A DNA stretch of 64,000 nt, from contig NZ_LJSI01000035.1 in the NCBI RefSeq assembly GCF_001305295.1, forward strand, positions 62,001 to 126,000, in the 5' to 3' direction. The notes beneath the pieces were generated by a model. It was not told where the DNA came from, made no database searches, and was given only the letters and a program-made list of their open reading frames with translations. Below, piece by piece: positions 18,489-26,690 of this stretch. The stretch comes from Neptunomonas antarctica (GTDB lineage: Bacteria; Pseudomonadota; Gammaproteobacteria; Pseudomonadales; Balneatricaceae). The stretch's first letter is position 1, and each line of letters begins with the position of its first letter. A program made the position numbers and the translations under genes.

Positions 18489-19538
18489 TCAGTGTTGGCG
18501 CCAGAACGTGTCATTGTCCAGTTGTCGACTATCACCCACCAACTTGTCGCCGCCCAATTCCGCCAGCAATCTAAACATCTGTTGGGCGTCCACCCACTGT
18601 TGCTGCTGGAGAGGCTCCGGAATGCCCGCCAGGAATTCTTTTTTCAGCTGCTGAAAAACCGCCTCATCTGAGGCCTGCATCATAGGGCGTAAGGTGCTCC
18701 AGGCATCATCATGCTGCAACAGGTAGGATTTAGTCTGGGCTGAGGCCCGTTGTAGCGAAGCCACCAAGGCGGGGTTCTCTTCAGCCCAGCGTTGATGAAA
18801 AACATAGCCCAGCATTGGCAGATCAGAATTCATACCCAATGCTTTACTGACCGCCTTTAAGTCCGTCAGCACCGGATAGCCCTGACCCTCTAAGCGAGCG
18901 GCAAAATGCCAGAAAGTCACAACCGCATCCAACCGCCCCCTCTCCAGAGAGGCATTAAGCAACGGTGGCGCACCATACTGCTGTTCGGTTGCCGCCTTCA
19001 GATCGATCCCCTGCTTCAATCCCAGCGCCCGTAGTAACAGCCAGCCTTTGCTCAGCGGCCCGCCGGCGATACCGATGCGTTTTCCCTGCAGGTCTTGCAG
19101 AGATTTAATATGGCTGCCTTTGGCCAGCACTACTTTGCCGATTGACAAGGAGTAAGGAATAAACTGTAGTTTGTCGCCCATGTCCCGTTGACGACTGACC
19201 CACATCCAGTCAGCCACAATCACATCTGCTGATCCACTTTTCAGCGCCGTTCGGGTTGCCGTCATACCCGCCAACGGCATCACCTGCAGCTGAAACTGAT
19301 TGTTGCGATCGAAGGACTGCGCTTGCATTGTCTGCAGCTCCCAGTTGAGGGTGCCAAACTTCAGTGCTGCCACGGTGACGCTATTGTGTTTATCCGGGCC
19401 CCCCTGATCCATAGCAGACGAGGACTTAGCGGCCAGCGTTAATTCGCTAAACAACACCATCGCGATCACTACGGCAAAGGCTGCCGGGATTTTCGACAAT
19501 GTCCCACGCCTCAACAAGGGAATTCCTGGATTTTGCAT
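18489..19538 (-). CDS. ABC transporter substrate-binding protein (NitT/TauT type)
   Basis: This 349-residue periplasmic protein has an N-terminal hydrophobic segment (residues 17-36) and a two-lobe binding-protein core: KFGTLNWELQTMQAQ, GSADVIVADWMWVSRQR, LQGKRIGIAGGPLSKGWLL and RGRLDAVVTFWHF. The pattern resembles SsuA/TauA-like proteins, with no clear pointer to the ligand. It opens the operon and has a strong GAGGTAAC site. The three genes look more GC-rich than the flanking DNA, by eye, which could mean separate acquisition. Confidence 0.85.
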   Translation of the reverse strand: MQNPGIPLLRRGTLSKIPAAFAVVIAMVLFSELTLAAKSSSAMDQGGPDKHNSVTVAALKFGTLNWELQTMQAQSFDRNNQFQLQVMPLAGMTATRTALKSGSADVIVADWMWVSRQRDMGDKLQFIPYSLSIGKVVLAKGSHIKSLQDLQGKRIGIAGGPLSKGWLLLRALGLKQGIDLKAATEQQYGAPPLLNASLERGRLDAVVTFWHFAARLEGQGYPVLTDLKAVSKALGMNSDLPMLGYVFHQRWAEENPALVASLQRASAQTKSYLLQHDDAWSTLRPMMQASDEAVFQQLKKEFLAGIPEPLQQQQWVDAQQMFRLLAELGGDKLVGDSRQLDNDTFWRQH

Positions 19539-19680
19539 GCGTTACCTCGGGTCGTAATGATTTTTTTCAGGCCCTTAAATACTACCTTCACCTATCATAA
19601 AACCGGAGGTAACCTCAAAACATACTACTTGTGACCCCTTTCATAAGACCAAAGGTAGAGTCCTTGATTTTGCGTGTTAA

Positions 19681-19809
19681 CTGATATACGACATCAAAAA
19701 AGACATTACAAACCTAGGGAAATGGATAAGATCACTGGTCTTTGAGGGTAATACCCGGGCTATCTATGAAGAGCTGAGAGACAAAGATAAAAAACTTCAC
19801 AAAGCGTTT
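19681..19809 (+). pseudogene. Remnant of a Txe/YoeB-like toxin gene, N-terminal half
   Basis: The frame starting near 19681 reads LVFEGNTRAIYEELRDKDKK (from 19735) and then KLHKAF. This resembles the first 25-30 residues of Txe/YoeB-family toxins (a short beta strand, then a helix with a DK-rich end). It has no ATG and stops resembling the family after about 19809, where a reversed fragment of a second toxin gene begins. The family match is from memory of the pattern and needs a search. Confidence 0.45.
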
Positions 19810-19885
19810 TTGCATCTGGTGTTTGCCAATATAAGTAGTCAGTCCGTGATTCACCCGTCCATGAAAGTAAACGGCTCTCGATTTA
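19802..19885 (-). pseudogene. Remnant of a yoeB toxin gene, N-terminal part
   Basis: The stretch 19802-19876 matches 28485-28559 of the intact yoeB gene at about 64 of 75 bases, in the same orientation. On the minus strand it reads SRLLSWTGES then RTDYLYWQTPDAKTL, against SRLLSWTGES-WSDYLYWQTQDKKTL in the intact toxin. The start codon is lost (ATC in place of ATG) and the gene is cut off after about 25 residues. It is a dead copy of the toxin at 28302-28565. Confidence 0.8.
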
Positions 19886-20052
19886 GCCTCAGATTCTGTA
19901 GACAAGCTAAAATCAGGCCAGTTATTGCAGGGTTTTAAGTATTTCGCGTTTTAAGTGACTTTGAAGTCACTAATTCAGGACTATATGATTAAAATCCAAA
20001 AGCTGTGTAATAATACAGAAGGTAAGTCTAATAAATATTTGTGGTAATAAAT

Positions 20053-20697
20053 ATGAGTCATGGTAGGCATGCGGAGCTACGAAAAGAGCTTGAAAATCAA
20101 ATTTTCACAGGAAAGCTAAAGCCTGGAGATCGTCTTGATGAGACCAAATTGTCTGAGATTTTTGGCGTGTCACGTACACCTGTTCGTGAAGCGTTATTAC
20201 AGCTAAAGGCCGCTGGATTAATCGAGATGCGTGCAAGAAAAGGGGCTGTTGTGGCCTCCATTGAACTTAAAGATCTTCTTGAAATGTTTGAAGTCATGGC
20301 GGAACTGGAAGGAATGTGCGCAAGGCTAGCAGCGCGTCGGGCATCAGTTGAAGATATTGAAGATATACGTAATGCTCATAATGCTTGCCAAACAGCCGCA
20401 GAGAATAAAGATTATGATCAGTATTACGCATTAAATGTAGATTTTCATGAAGCTATCTATAAGGCTGCAAGAAATCGCTATTTAGCAAGTGAAACCATAG
20501 CATTGCGCAACAGGCTCTCTCCCTATAGAAGAACACAGTTAAGGAATTCAAATAGGGTCATGGAATCATTTACTGAACATAGCCAAATATTCAAGGCTAT
20601 TGAAGATAGGGATGTAAATATGGCAGAAAAACTGCTTAAAGATCATGTTAATGTTCAAGGTGCTAGCTTTAGTGATTTTGTCGCTAGCCTTCCTTAA
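20053..20697 (+). CDS. GntR-family regulator with FCD domain
   Basis: This protein of 214-218 residues has a winged-helix DNA-binding domain (LDETKLSEIFGVSRTPVREALL) and an all-helical FCD ligand domain with metal-binding acidic/His residues (NVDFHEAIYKAARN). It closely resembles the second GntR gene at 23939 through its whole length, so the two are paralogs. It lies convergent with the TRAP transporter genes and likely controls them or the whole malonate cluster. A GTG at 20041 is an alternative start; neither has a strong ribosome site. Confidence 0.85.
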   Translation: MSHGRHAELRKELENQIFTGKLKPGDRLDETKLSEIFGVSRTPVREALLQLKAAGLIEMRARKGAVVASIELKDLLEMFEVMAELEGMCARLAARRASVEDIEDIRNAHNACQTAAENKDYDQYYALNVDFHEAIYKAARNRYLASETIALRNRLSPYRRTQLRNSNRVMESFTEHSQIFKAIEDRDVNMAEKLLKDHVNVQGASFSDFVASLP

Positions 20698-20848
20698 ATA
20701 TTAAGGCATCCATATTAACGTATCACGATGTCCGACAACCCAAATCTTGTCAGTTACAACCCCTGAATAATCAATAACTACTATTCTAAAAATAGTTACG
20801 GAAAGTGGAACATGAGAAAATTTATGCCCCACTCTCCTTAATTAATGA

Positions 20849-22168
20849 TCAGTGTATTTCTGGCCCCATCACAAGATTAGGTAACCAAAGTACAATTTCA
20901 GGGAATATTGTCAGTATGACGATCGCTAGAACCATACAAAGCATAAAGGGTAGCGCCCCTTTGAGAATGGTGGGCAAGCTGACATCTTTACATATGCCAT
21001 TAATAACGTACAGATTGAGCCCTACGGGAGGTGTAATCAACCCGATTTCCATATTAATAGTCAATATAACGGCAAACCAATATGGATCGAATCCAGCGCT
21101 GAGAATGATCGGCAGCAGGATTGGAGCGGTCATTAAAATAACAGCAACAGGAGGCAGAAAAAATCCGCAGAAGAGCAAAAAAAGATTAATTATTCCAAGC
21201 AATACCCAGGGATTAACGTCCAGCATGGCAATCCATTGAGCTACGGATTGTGTTATATAGAGGCTTGATAAAGTAAAGCTGAACAGTTCTGATGCCGCAA
21301 TGATCATCAGAATCATCACACTTTCTTTCATGCTACTGGACAGCATTTCCCATAGACGTTTAGCGTCACGTATCTTATAGATTACGACCGCCAACATAAC
21401 GCACATCATAGCGCCGACACCAGCAGCTTCGGAGGGTGTCGCTATACCTCCATAGAGTACGTACAACACGCCAATGATAACCAGCATAAAAGGAATGACA
21501 CGGGGTAAGACATTCAGCTTTTCTGCCATCGAATAGCTACGATTCGACCCATTAATTTGGTATCCATTTTTCTTGGCAGTATACAACGCCCACGTCATGA
21601 AGAGCGCGGTGAGCATAAAGCCAGGTACTACACCTGCCAGAAAAAGGCGTCCAATAGAGGTTTCCGTCGCGATGCCGTAAACAATCATAGTAATAGAGGG
21701 AGGGATAAGAATGCCTAACGTACCACCGGCAGCTATTGCTCCTGTAGCCAAGCTTGCCGGGTATCCACGCGAGCGCATTTCAGGAATGCCCATTTTTCCT
21801 ATTGCCGCACACGTCGCTGGAGACGAGCCGCTAAGAGCTGAGAAAATCGAGCAAGCACCCAGATTTGCTATAATCAAGCCACCCGGGACTCGATGAAGCC
21901 ATCTATCTAGCGCTTCATATAAATCTTTTGCAGCAGGAGAACTAGCTATTGCTGATCCCATTAATATAAACATGGGTATTGATACTAATGTAAAGTGGCT
22001 GATGCTGGAAAACATAGTCTCTGCAACAACACCTAAAGATTCCGGACCCTCAAAAATAAACAGAAAGCTTACGGCGACCAGCGCCAGAGAGAATGCTACA
22101 GGAACACCGGCAGCGAGAATAATAACGGTAGCGGCGCACAATAACGCACCAATTATAAGTGGGCTCAA
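20849..22168 (-). CDS. dctM: TRAP transporter large permease (DctM-like, probable malonate)
   Basis: This 439-residue inner-membrane protein has about 12 hydrophobic segments and the family motifs GSSPATCAAIGKMGIPEM and GGTLGILIPPSI. It is the ion-coupled channel subunit of a TRAP importer. Translation probably starts at TTG, which overlaps the dctQ stop in TTGA and follows GGAGG at good spacing. The neighbouring malonyl-CoA synthetase and decarboxylase genes point to malonate as the ligand, as in rhizobial matPQMAB clusters. This is inference from context. Confidence 0.9.
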   Translation of the reverse strand: MSPLIIGALLCAATVIILAAGVPVAFSLALVAVSFLFIFEGPESLGVVAETMFSSISHFTLVSIPMFILMGSAIASSPAAKDLYEALDRWLHRVPGGLIIANLGACSIFSALSGSSPATCAAIGKMGIPEMRSRGYPASLATGAIAAGGTLGILIPPSITMIVYGIATETSIGRLFLAGVVPGFMLTALFMTWALYTAKKNGYQINGSNRSYSMAEKLNVLPRVIPFMLVIIGVLYVLYGGIATPSEAAGVGAMMCVMLAVVIYKIRDAKRLWEMLSSSMKESVMILMIIAASELFSFTLSSLYITQSVAQWIAMLDVNPWVLLGIINLFLLFCGFFLPPVAVILMTAPILLPIILSAGFDPYWFAVILTINMEIGLITPPVGLNLYVINGICKDVSLPTILKGALPFMLCMVLAIVILTIFPEIVLWLPNLVMGPEIH

Positions 22169-22689
22169 GAGTGACCTCCGGGTTCGGTACCAAATGGAAC
22201 GGTTTGATCATTAATGGCACAAATAGCATCAGCAAAGTACTCAAGGGCAAGCAATGTCATACCAATGGCAAGAGATGAGTATGGAATCCACAATGGAAGT
22301 GCCCAGAGTGACGCTGTTGTCCATTGGCCTTCCCAGGCTTCATACCATAGCTCCCAGCCTGTATACGCAAAAATCGCAGAAAAAATAAATGCACACGAGA
22401 TGGTAATATATCCAAGTAACCTCTTATATTTCGGCGCGGCATACATGGTTAGCAAATCAACATTGACGTGTCCCTTCATTTGGGCAACATATGGAGCACC
22501 GAGAAAAACCGAGGAAGCTAAACCATAGGTCACGAAATCAGTTTGCCATACAACACTTTCACCCATGAAATATCGAACGAAGACCATTTGGCAAACAACA
22601 ATAACGGAACCGGCGACTAAAGCTACGGAAATGAATCCGCATATTTTAGATAGCATCCGAATGAATCCAACGAATGAATTAATAATCAT
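22165..22689 (-). CDS. dctQ: TRAP transporter small permease (DctQ-like)
   Basis: This 174-residue protein with four hydrophobic segments includes the VVCQMVFVRYFMGESVVWQT stretch and the GHVNVDLLTMY segment typical of DctQ. It partners DctM in the inner membrane. The start at 22689 gives the normal length. The reading frame extends to 22785 but that would overlap the dctP stop. Its stop overlaps the dctM start by 4 nt, so the two are translationally coupled. Confidence 0.88.
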   Translation of the reverse strand: MIINSFVGFIRMLSKICGFISVALVAGSVIVVCQMVFVRYFMGESVVWQTDFVTYGLASSVFLGAPYVAQMKGHVNVDLLTMYAAPKYKRLLGYITISCAFIFSAIFAYTGWELWYEAWEGQWTTASLWALPLWIPYSSLAIGMTLLALEYFADAICAINDQTVPFGTEPGGHS

Positions 22690-22759
22690 AAAAACGGCCT
22701 GTTTTTTAAAACGTGGCGACCCCTTTCGGGCCACCGTTATGAAAGTAAGCAATAGAGGT

Positions 22760-23755
22760 TTATTCCACCGATAAAGCCAGATCAATTAATTCTTTGCCGC
22801 CAGGCACCTGCTCTGCAAACACCTTATAACTAGTGTTTTGAGCAATTGCTTTCCATTTATCTGCTTGTTCTGTCGTCATAGTTACCACTTCAACTCCAGA
22901 CTTTGTAAAAGCATCGACCATCTTCTGATCAAGACCTTTCGCTTCTTCAAAGAAATATTTCTCCGCTTTATCTCCTGCTGCTGTTAGGGCCGCCTGTTGC
23001 TCTGCATTCAATTTATTCCAGGTTATTTTTGAAATAAGAAGAGGCTCGTACATGAACCAAAGAGCGTTTTCACCTGGAGCAGTTAAGCATTTAACTTGTT
23101 CGTCAAGACGATAGGAGACAAAACTAGCGGAACTTGTATTAGCCGCATCGATAACTCCGGTTTGCATAGCTGTGTAAATTTCTGAGCTTGGCATTGAAGC
23201 GATAGACGCTCCCGCTCCTGCTAGCATTCTTTCAAAAGCTTTACCCGCCGCTCGAAATGTTTGTCCTTCAGCATCTTCAGGTTCCAGGATACATTTTTTA
23301 GCAGAAGCGAACCCCCCGGCCATCCATGTATCAGCCAGAACAATGGCACCCGCATCATTGATCTCTTCCTTAATCGCTTCCATAAATGGTGAATCGCTTA
23401 GTCGAGCGGCGTGGGCATGATTTTTCACTAAGCCAGGCATCAGAGTAGCGTCGAATTGAGGATGCTTACCTGCTGCATAGGCAAGAGGAACCAACGTCAT
23501 ATCAAGCAAGCCTTTAGTGAGAGGTACCCATTGATCTTTGGCTTTGAATAGAGAACCGCCTGGGTAAATTCTCATAGTCAAATCAACGTCAGCTTTAGTA
23601 ATTTCATTAGAAACAATTTTCATCATTTCATCACGCACATCACCTTTACCACCAGGAAACTGATGAGAAGCTTTCAACATTTCAGCTTGTACAGTGCTTG
23701 CCATAAGGCTCACGCCAACAAGACTGCAAGCGAGGACGATAGGTTTAAGATTCAT
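22760..23755 (-). CDS. dctP: TRAP transporter substrate-binding protein (DctP-like, probable malonate)
   Basis: This 331-residue periplasmic protein has a signal peptide (cleavage near VQA-EMLKA, residue 24). The core has the ASHQFPGG start, MRIYPGGSLFKAKDQW, the KCILEPEDAEGQTFRAAGKA stretch with the conserved Arg that binds a carboxylate, and EIYTAMQTGVIDAANTS. It is the first gene of dctPQM and is transcribed away from the second GntR gene. Malonate or a related small dicarboxylate is the probable ligand from context. Confidence 0.9.
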   Translation of the reverse strand: MNLKPIVLACSLVGVSLMASTVQAEMLKASHQFPGGKGDVRDEMMKIVSNEITKADVDLTMRIYPGGSLFKAKDQWVPLTKGLLDMTLVPLAYAAGKHPQFDATLMPGLVKNHAHAARLSDSPFMEAIKEEINDAGAIVLADTWMAGGFASAKKCILEPEDAEGQTFRAAGKAFERMLAGAGASIASMPSSEIYTAMQTGVIDAANTSSASFVSYRLDEQVKCLTAPGENALWFMYEPLLISKITWNKLNAEQQAALTAAGDKAEKYFFEEAKGLDQKMVDAFTKSGVEVVTMTTEQADKWKAIAQNTSYKVFAEQVPGGKELIDLALSVE

Positions 23756-23870
23756 CGGTTACTCCATTTATTTTTATGAGTTTTGAGTATAGATCAGAGC
23801 ATCTCCATGTATTAATGAAGATGCTCTTGTACCTAAAATATAATTATTTTTGCATTTTAGTCAAGCTTTG

Positions 23871-23880
23871 TTGTATACAT
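23871..23880. promoter_or_regulatory. Candidate GntR/FCD operator in the dctP-matR intergenic region
   Basis: TTGTATACAT contains the perfect palindrome TGTATACA and matches the TTGTATACAA-like sites bound by several FCD-type GntR regulators. It lies in the 183-bp gap between the divergent dctP and GntR genes, where it could control both. The assignment to the encoded regulator is inferred. Confidence 0.5.
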
Positions 23881-23938
23881 AAGTAACAGTTAAAAATACA
23901 AACAACATGTCAGAATGAAAAAAAGGAAGCTATAAAGA

Positions 23939-24595
23939 ATGAAAATAGTACCTAAATCGATACAACCAATGGTGCTGAGGGCTCTGGAGCAAGACATTCT
24001 GACAGGAATTTTAAAGCCAAGTGAGAAACTGGATGAGTCGATCTTAGCTAAGCGTTTTGGCGTTTCAAGAACGCCGATCCGTGAAGCGTTACTTCAACTC
24101 AAGGCAAGTGGGTTAGTAGATATACAGCCCAGGCGTGGGGCTTCAGTGATGAAAATAGAACTGAAGACCCTCTTCGAAATGTTTGAAACCATGGCCTTTT
24201 ATGAGGCTACGTGTGCCAAATTAGCAGCAAGGAGAGCTTTTCCTGCTGATATCGAACGGATCAGAGATGCTCATGAAAGTAGTCTCGAAGCAGCACAAAA
24301 GGGTGATATTGAGCTTTATTTCCTTTTGAATATTGATTTCCATGAAGCCATATATAGCGCCAGTCGAAATAAATTTCTCGAACAAACAGCCTCTAAGCTT
24401 AATAAACGGTTAAGCCCATATCGTCACGCGCAGCTTCACTGCTTTAATCGAGTAGCAGAATCGCATGCTGAACATCTGGGCATTCTGGTTGCTATCGAAC
24501 AGCAAGATGGAGATGTAGCCTCTCTGAGAGCGAATCAACACATATCGGTTCAGGGAGGAAACTTTGCAGATTTCATTGCCAGACTTCATTCGTAG
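23939..24595 (+). CDS. GntR-family regulator with FCD domain, probable malonate regulator
   Basis: This 218-residue protein has an N-terminal winged helix (LDESILAKRFGVSRTPIREALL) and an FCD domain with NIDFHEAIYSASRN. It is a close paralog of the product at 20053. It is followed after 60 nt by matB and lies divergent to dctP, the position of MatR-type repressors that sense malonate or malonyl-CoA. A ribosome site AGGAAG precedes the start, at slightly long spacing. Its likely operator is the TTGTATACAT site upstream. Confidence 0.87.
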   Translation: MKIVPKSIQPMVLRALEQDILTGILKPSEKLDESILAKRFGVSRTPIREALLQLKASGLVDIQPRRGASVMKIELKTLFEMFETMAFYEATCAKLAARRAFPADIERIRDAHESSLEAAQKGDIELYFLLNIDFHEAIYSASRNKFLEQTASKLNKRLSPYRHAQLHCFNRVAESHAEHLGILVAIEQQDGDVASLRANQHISVQGGNFADFIARLHS

Positions 24596-24655
24596 TCAGT
24601 CGATAAAAAATTAATGAAAAACAGGTCTAAATGACACAATAGGAGAATAAAAAGA

Positions 24656-26173
24656 ATGAATGACCAGAATATCTACAAGCTTTTTCAATCTAAGTTCCCT
24701 GCAGATACTGATGCAGTATTTCTGGAACATGAACATGGGGCGCTCCTTTATAGCCAGATTGAAGAACGAACGGGGCATTTGGTATGGCTTCTTGCCCAGT
24801 TGGGTGTTGGTAAAGGTGATCGAGTCATTATGCAGGTGGATAAGTCACCTGAAGCTGTTTTACTTTACCTTGCCTGTTTACGTTTTGGGGCGATTTTTAT
24901 ACCTTTAAATACTGCTTATACAGCCCAAGAAGTGTCTTATTTCATGGACGATGCAAAACCACACCTGATGGTATGCCGGCCACAGGAAGCGGAGAGCGTA
25001 AATGCTGAAGCGCTTAAGCTAGGTGTTCCACATGTGATGACATTGGATGGCATCGGTGGCGGCACTCTTATGGAGGCTTTAAAAGAAGCCACCTATAGTG
25101 ATTTCATTGAAGAGTGTAATGGCGAGGATCTGGCTTGTATTTTATATACCTCGGGCACTACCGGTCGCTCTAAAGGAGCGATGCTATCACATGACAATCT
25201 TTCATCTAATGCTAAGGTACTGCATGAATATTGGCAGTGGGAGAAAGGTGATGTACTACTACATGCGCTACCTATTTTCCATGTACACGGCCTTTTCGTC
25301 GCACTGCACTGTGCACTTTTAAATGGCTCTAAAATCATTTTCCTTAGTAAATTCACACAAGAAGCGATTAAGGAAAATATTCCCAATGCTACTGTAATGA
25401 TGGGTGTTCCTACTTTCTATGTGCGTCTACTGGATGACCCTGATTTTAACCGGGATCTATGCAAAAACATGCGTTTGTTTGTTGCAGGCTCAGCACCGCT
25501 TTTATCTGAAACGTTCGACGCATTTGAACGGGTGAGTGGTCACAAAATTCTTGAACGCTATGGTATGACCGAGGCGGGGATGATCACTTCGAATCCATAC
25601 GATGGAGAAAGAATACCTGGCACTGTTGGTTATCCATTGCCTGGCGTGACTGCCAGAGTGGCTGATGAGGCCGGTAAAGAAGTTGCACGTGGAGAAGTCG
25701 GAGTATTAGAAATTCAAGGCCCTAATATATTTCAGGGGTATTGGTGCATGCCAGAGAAAACGGCTGAAGAATTTCGTGATGATGGTTTTTTCATTACAGG
25801 CGATATGGCGATTATGGACGAAGATAATCGAATCAGTATCGTTGGCAGAGCAAAAGACCTCGTTATTTCAGGTGGGTATAACGTTTATCCAAAAGAAGTT
25901 GAGAGTGTCATAGATGAGTTGGAGGGGGTTAAAGAGTCTGCTGTGATTGGTGTTGCTCATCCTGATTTTGGTGAAGGTGTTACTGCCGTAATCGTGAGAG
26001 ACGGCACAGCAGAGGTCACTGATAAGAGTGTTATACAATACCTGAAAGGCAAAATCGCACGATTCAAGCAACCTCAGAAGATTTTCTTTGTAGATGAATT
26101 GCCACGAAATGCGATGGGTAAGGTTCAGAAAAAGCAACTGAGGGAGGCTTATAGTGATATCTACACTCACTGA
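24656..26173 (+). CDS. matB: Malonyl-CoA synthetase
   Basis: This 505-residue ANL-superfamily ligase converts malonate, ATP and CoA to malonyl-CoA. Motifs are the P-loop LYTSGTTGRSKGAMLS, LPIFHVHGLFVALHCALLNG (typical of MatB), RYGMTEAGM, the ITGD and GRAKDLVISGGYNVYPKEVE hinge region, and the C-terminal PRNAMGKVQKK catalytic Lys. It stands between the regulator and the decarboxylase gene. Its 3' end overlaps the thioesterase gene by 20 nt. Confidence 0.92.
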   Translation: MNDQNIYKLFQSKFPADTDAVFLEHEHGALLYSQIEERTGHLVWLLAQLGVGKGDRVIMQVDKSPEAVLLYLACLRFGAIFIPLNTAYTAQEVSYFMDDAKPHLMVCRPQEAESVNAEALKLGVPHVMTLDGIGGGTLMEALKEATYSDFIEECNGEDLACILYTSGTTGRSKGAMLSHDNLSSNAKVLHEYWQWEKGDVLLHALPIFHVHGLFVALHCALLNGSKIIFLSKFTQEAIKENIPNATVMMGVPTFYVRLLDDPDFNRDLCKNMRLFVAGSAPLLSETFDAFERVSGHKILERYGMTEAGMITSNPYDGERIPGTVGYPLPGVTARVADEAGKEVARGEVGVLEIQGPNIFQGYWCMPEKTAEEFRDDGFFITGDMAIMDEDNRISIVGRAKDLVISGGYNVYPKEVESVIDELEGVKESAVIGVAHPDFGEGVTAVIVRDGTAEVTDKSVIQYLKGKIARFKQPQKIFFVDELPRNAMGKVQKKQLREAYSDIYTH

Positions 26174-26627
26174 GATGCAAGATGCGGCTGAGCTGGAATA
26201 TGTCTTGCAGCAGACAATTCCAGCGTCTAAAACACTGGAATTAACGGTGGTCTCTTTGGCTTCTGGGCGGATTCGTCTCGAAGCGCCTGTGGCTCCCTCA
26301 AACGTAAACATCCACGGAACAGCCTTTGCTGGAAGTATCTACTCCATCTCTTCCCTTGCTGCCTGGGGGTTAATTTTTTACTCCTTGCAGGAAGCGATGA
26401 TCATAGCTGATTTAGTCATATCTGAAGCAACCATCCGCTATAGGCATCCTATTGTAGATAGGATTATTGCAGAGGCTTCGATTACTGAAGATAAGCATGA
26501 CAGATTCATAGCTGACTTAGAAAAAAACGGTAAAGCTAGATTGGTTGTAGAGGTCAAGATTTCTGATGAAGCAGGACATCAAGCGACCAACACACTTACG
26601 CTATTTGCCTCCAACAAAACACAGTAG
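26154..26627 (+). CDS. Hotdog-fold thioesterase, YiiD C-terminal domain type
   Basis: This 157-residue protein is read from GTG at 26154 behind GGGAGG. The layout (central NIHGTAFAGSIYSISSLAAWG helix, then the ADLVISEATIRYRHPIVDRI strand pair) matches the YiiD C-terminal/thioesterase family. It probably hydrolyses an acyl-CoA; neither the substrate nor a catalytic residue can be fixed by eye. It overlaps matB by 20 nt and precedes matA by about 60 nt, so it is part of the malonate operon. One idea is release of CoA from surplus malonyl-CoA. Confidence 0.75.
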   Translation: MISTLTEMQDAAELEYVLQQTIPASKTLELTVVSLASGRIRLEAPVAPSNVNIHGTAFAGSIYSISSLAAWGLIFYSLQEAMIIADLVISEATIRYRHPIVDRIIAEASITEDKHDRFIADLEKNGKARLVVEVKISDEAGHQATNTLTLFASNKTQ

Positions 26628-26690
26628 CGTAGGCTACTAAAACACCCTTATCGAATATCTATTACTAATAGATGCCATCGGGAGATAATG

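Larger units (their letters stand above)
19539..20040. other. Gene-free 502-bp stretch with toxin-gene remains and an 18-bp palindrome
   Basis: No intact gene is present. The middle holds remains of two YoeB-like toxin genes (listed separately). AGTGACTT-TG-AAGTCACT at 19954-19971 is a perfect palindrome about 80 bp before the GntR gene and may be an operator or a small hairpin. The left end should carry the promoter of the ABC operon. Confidence 0.6.
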
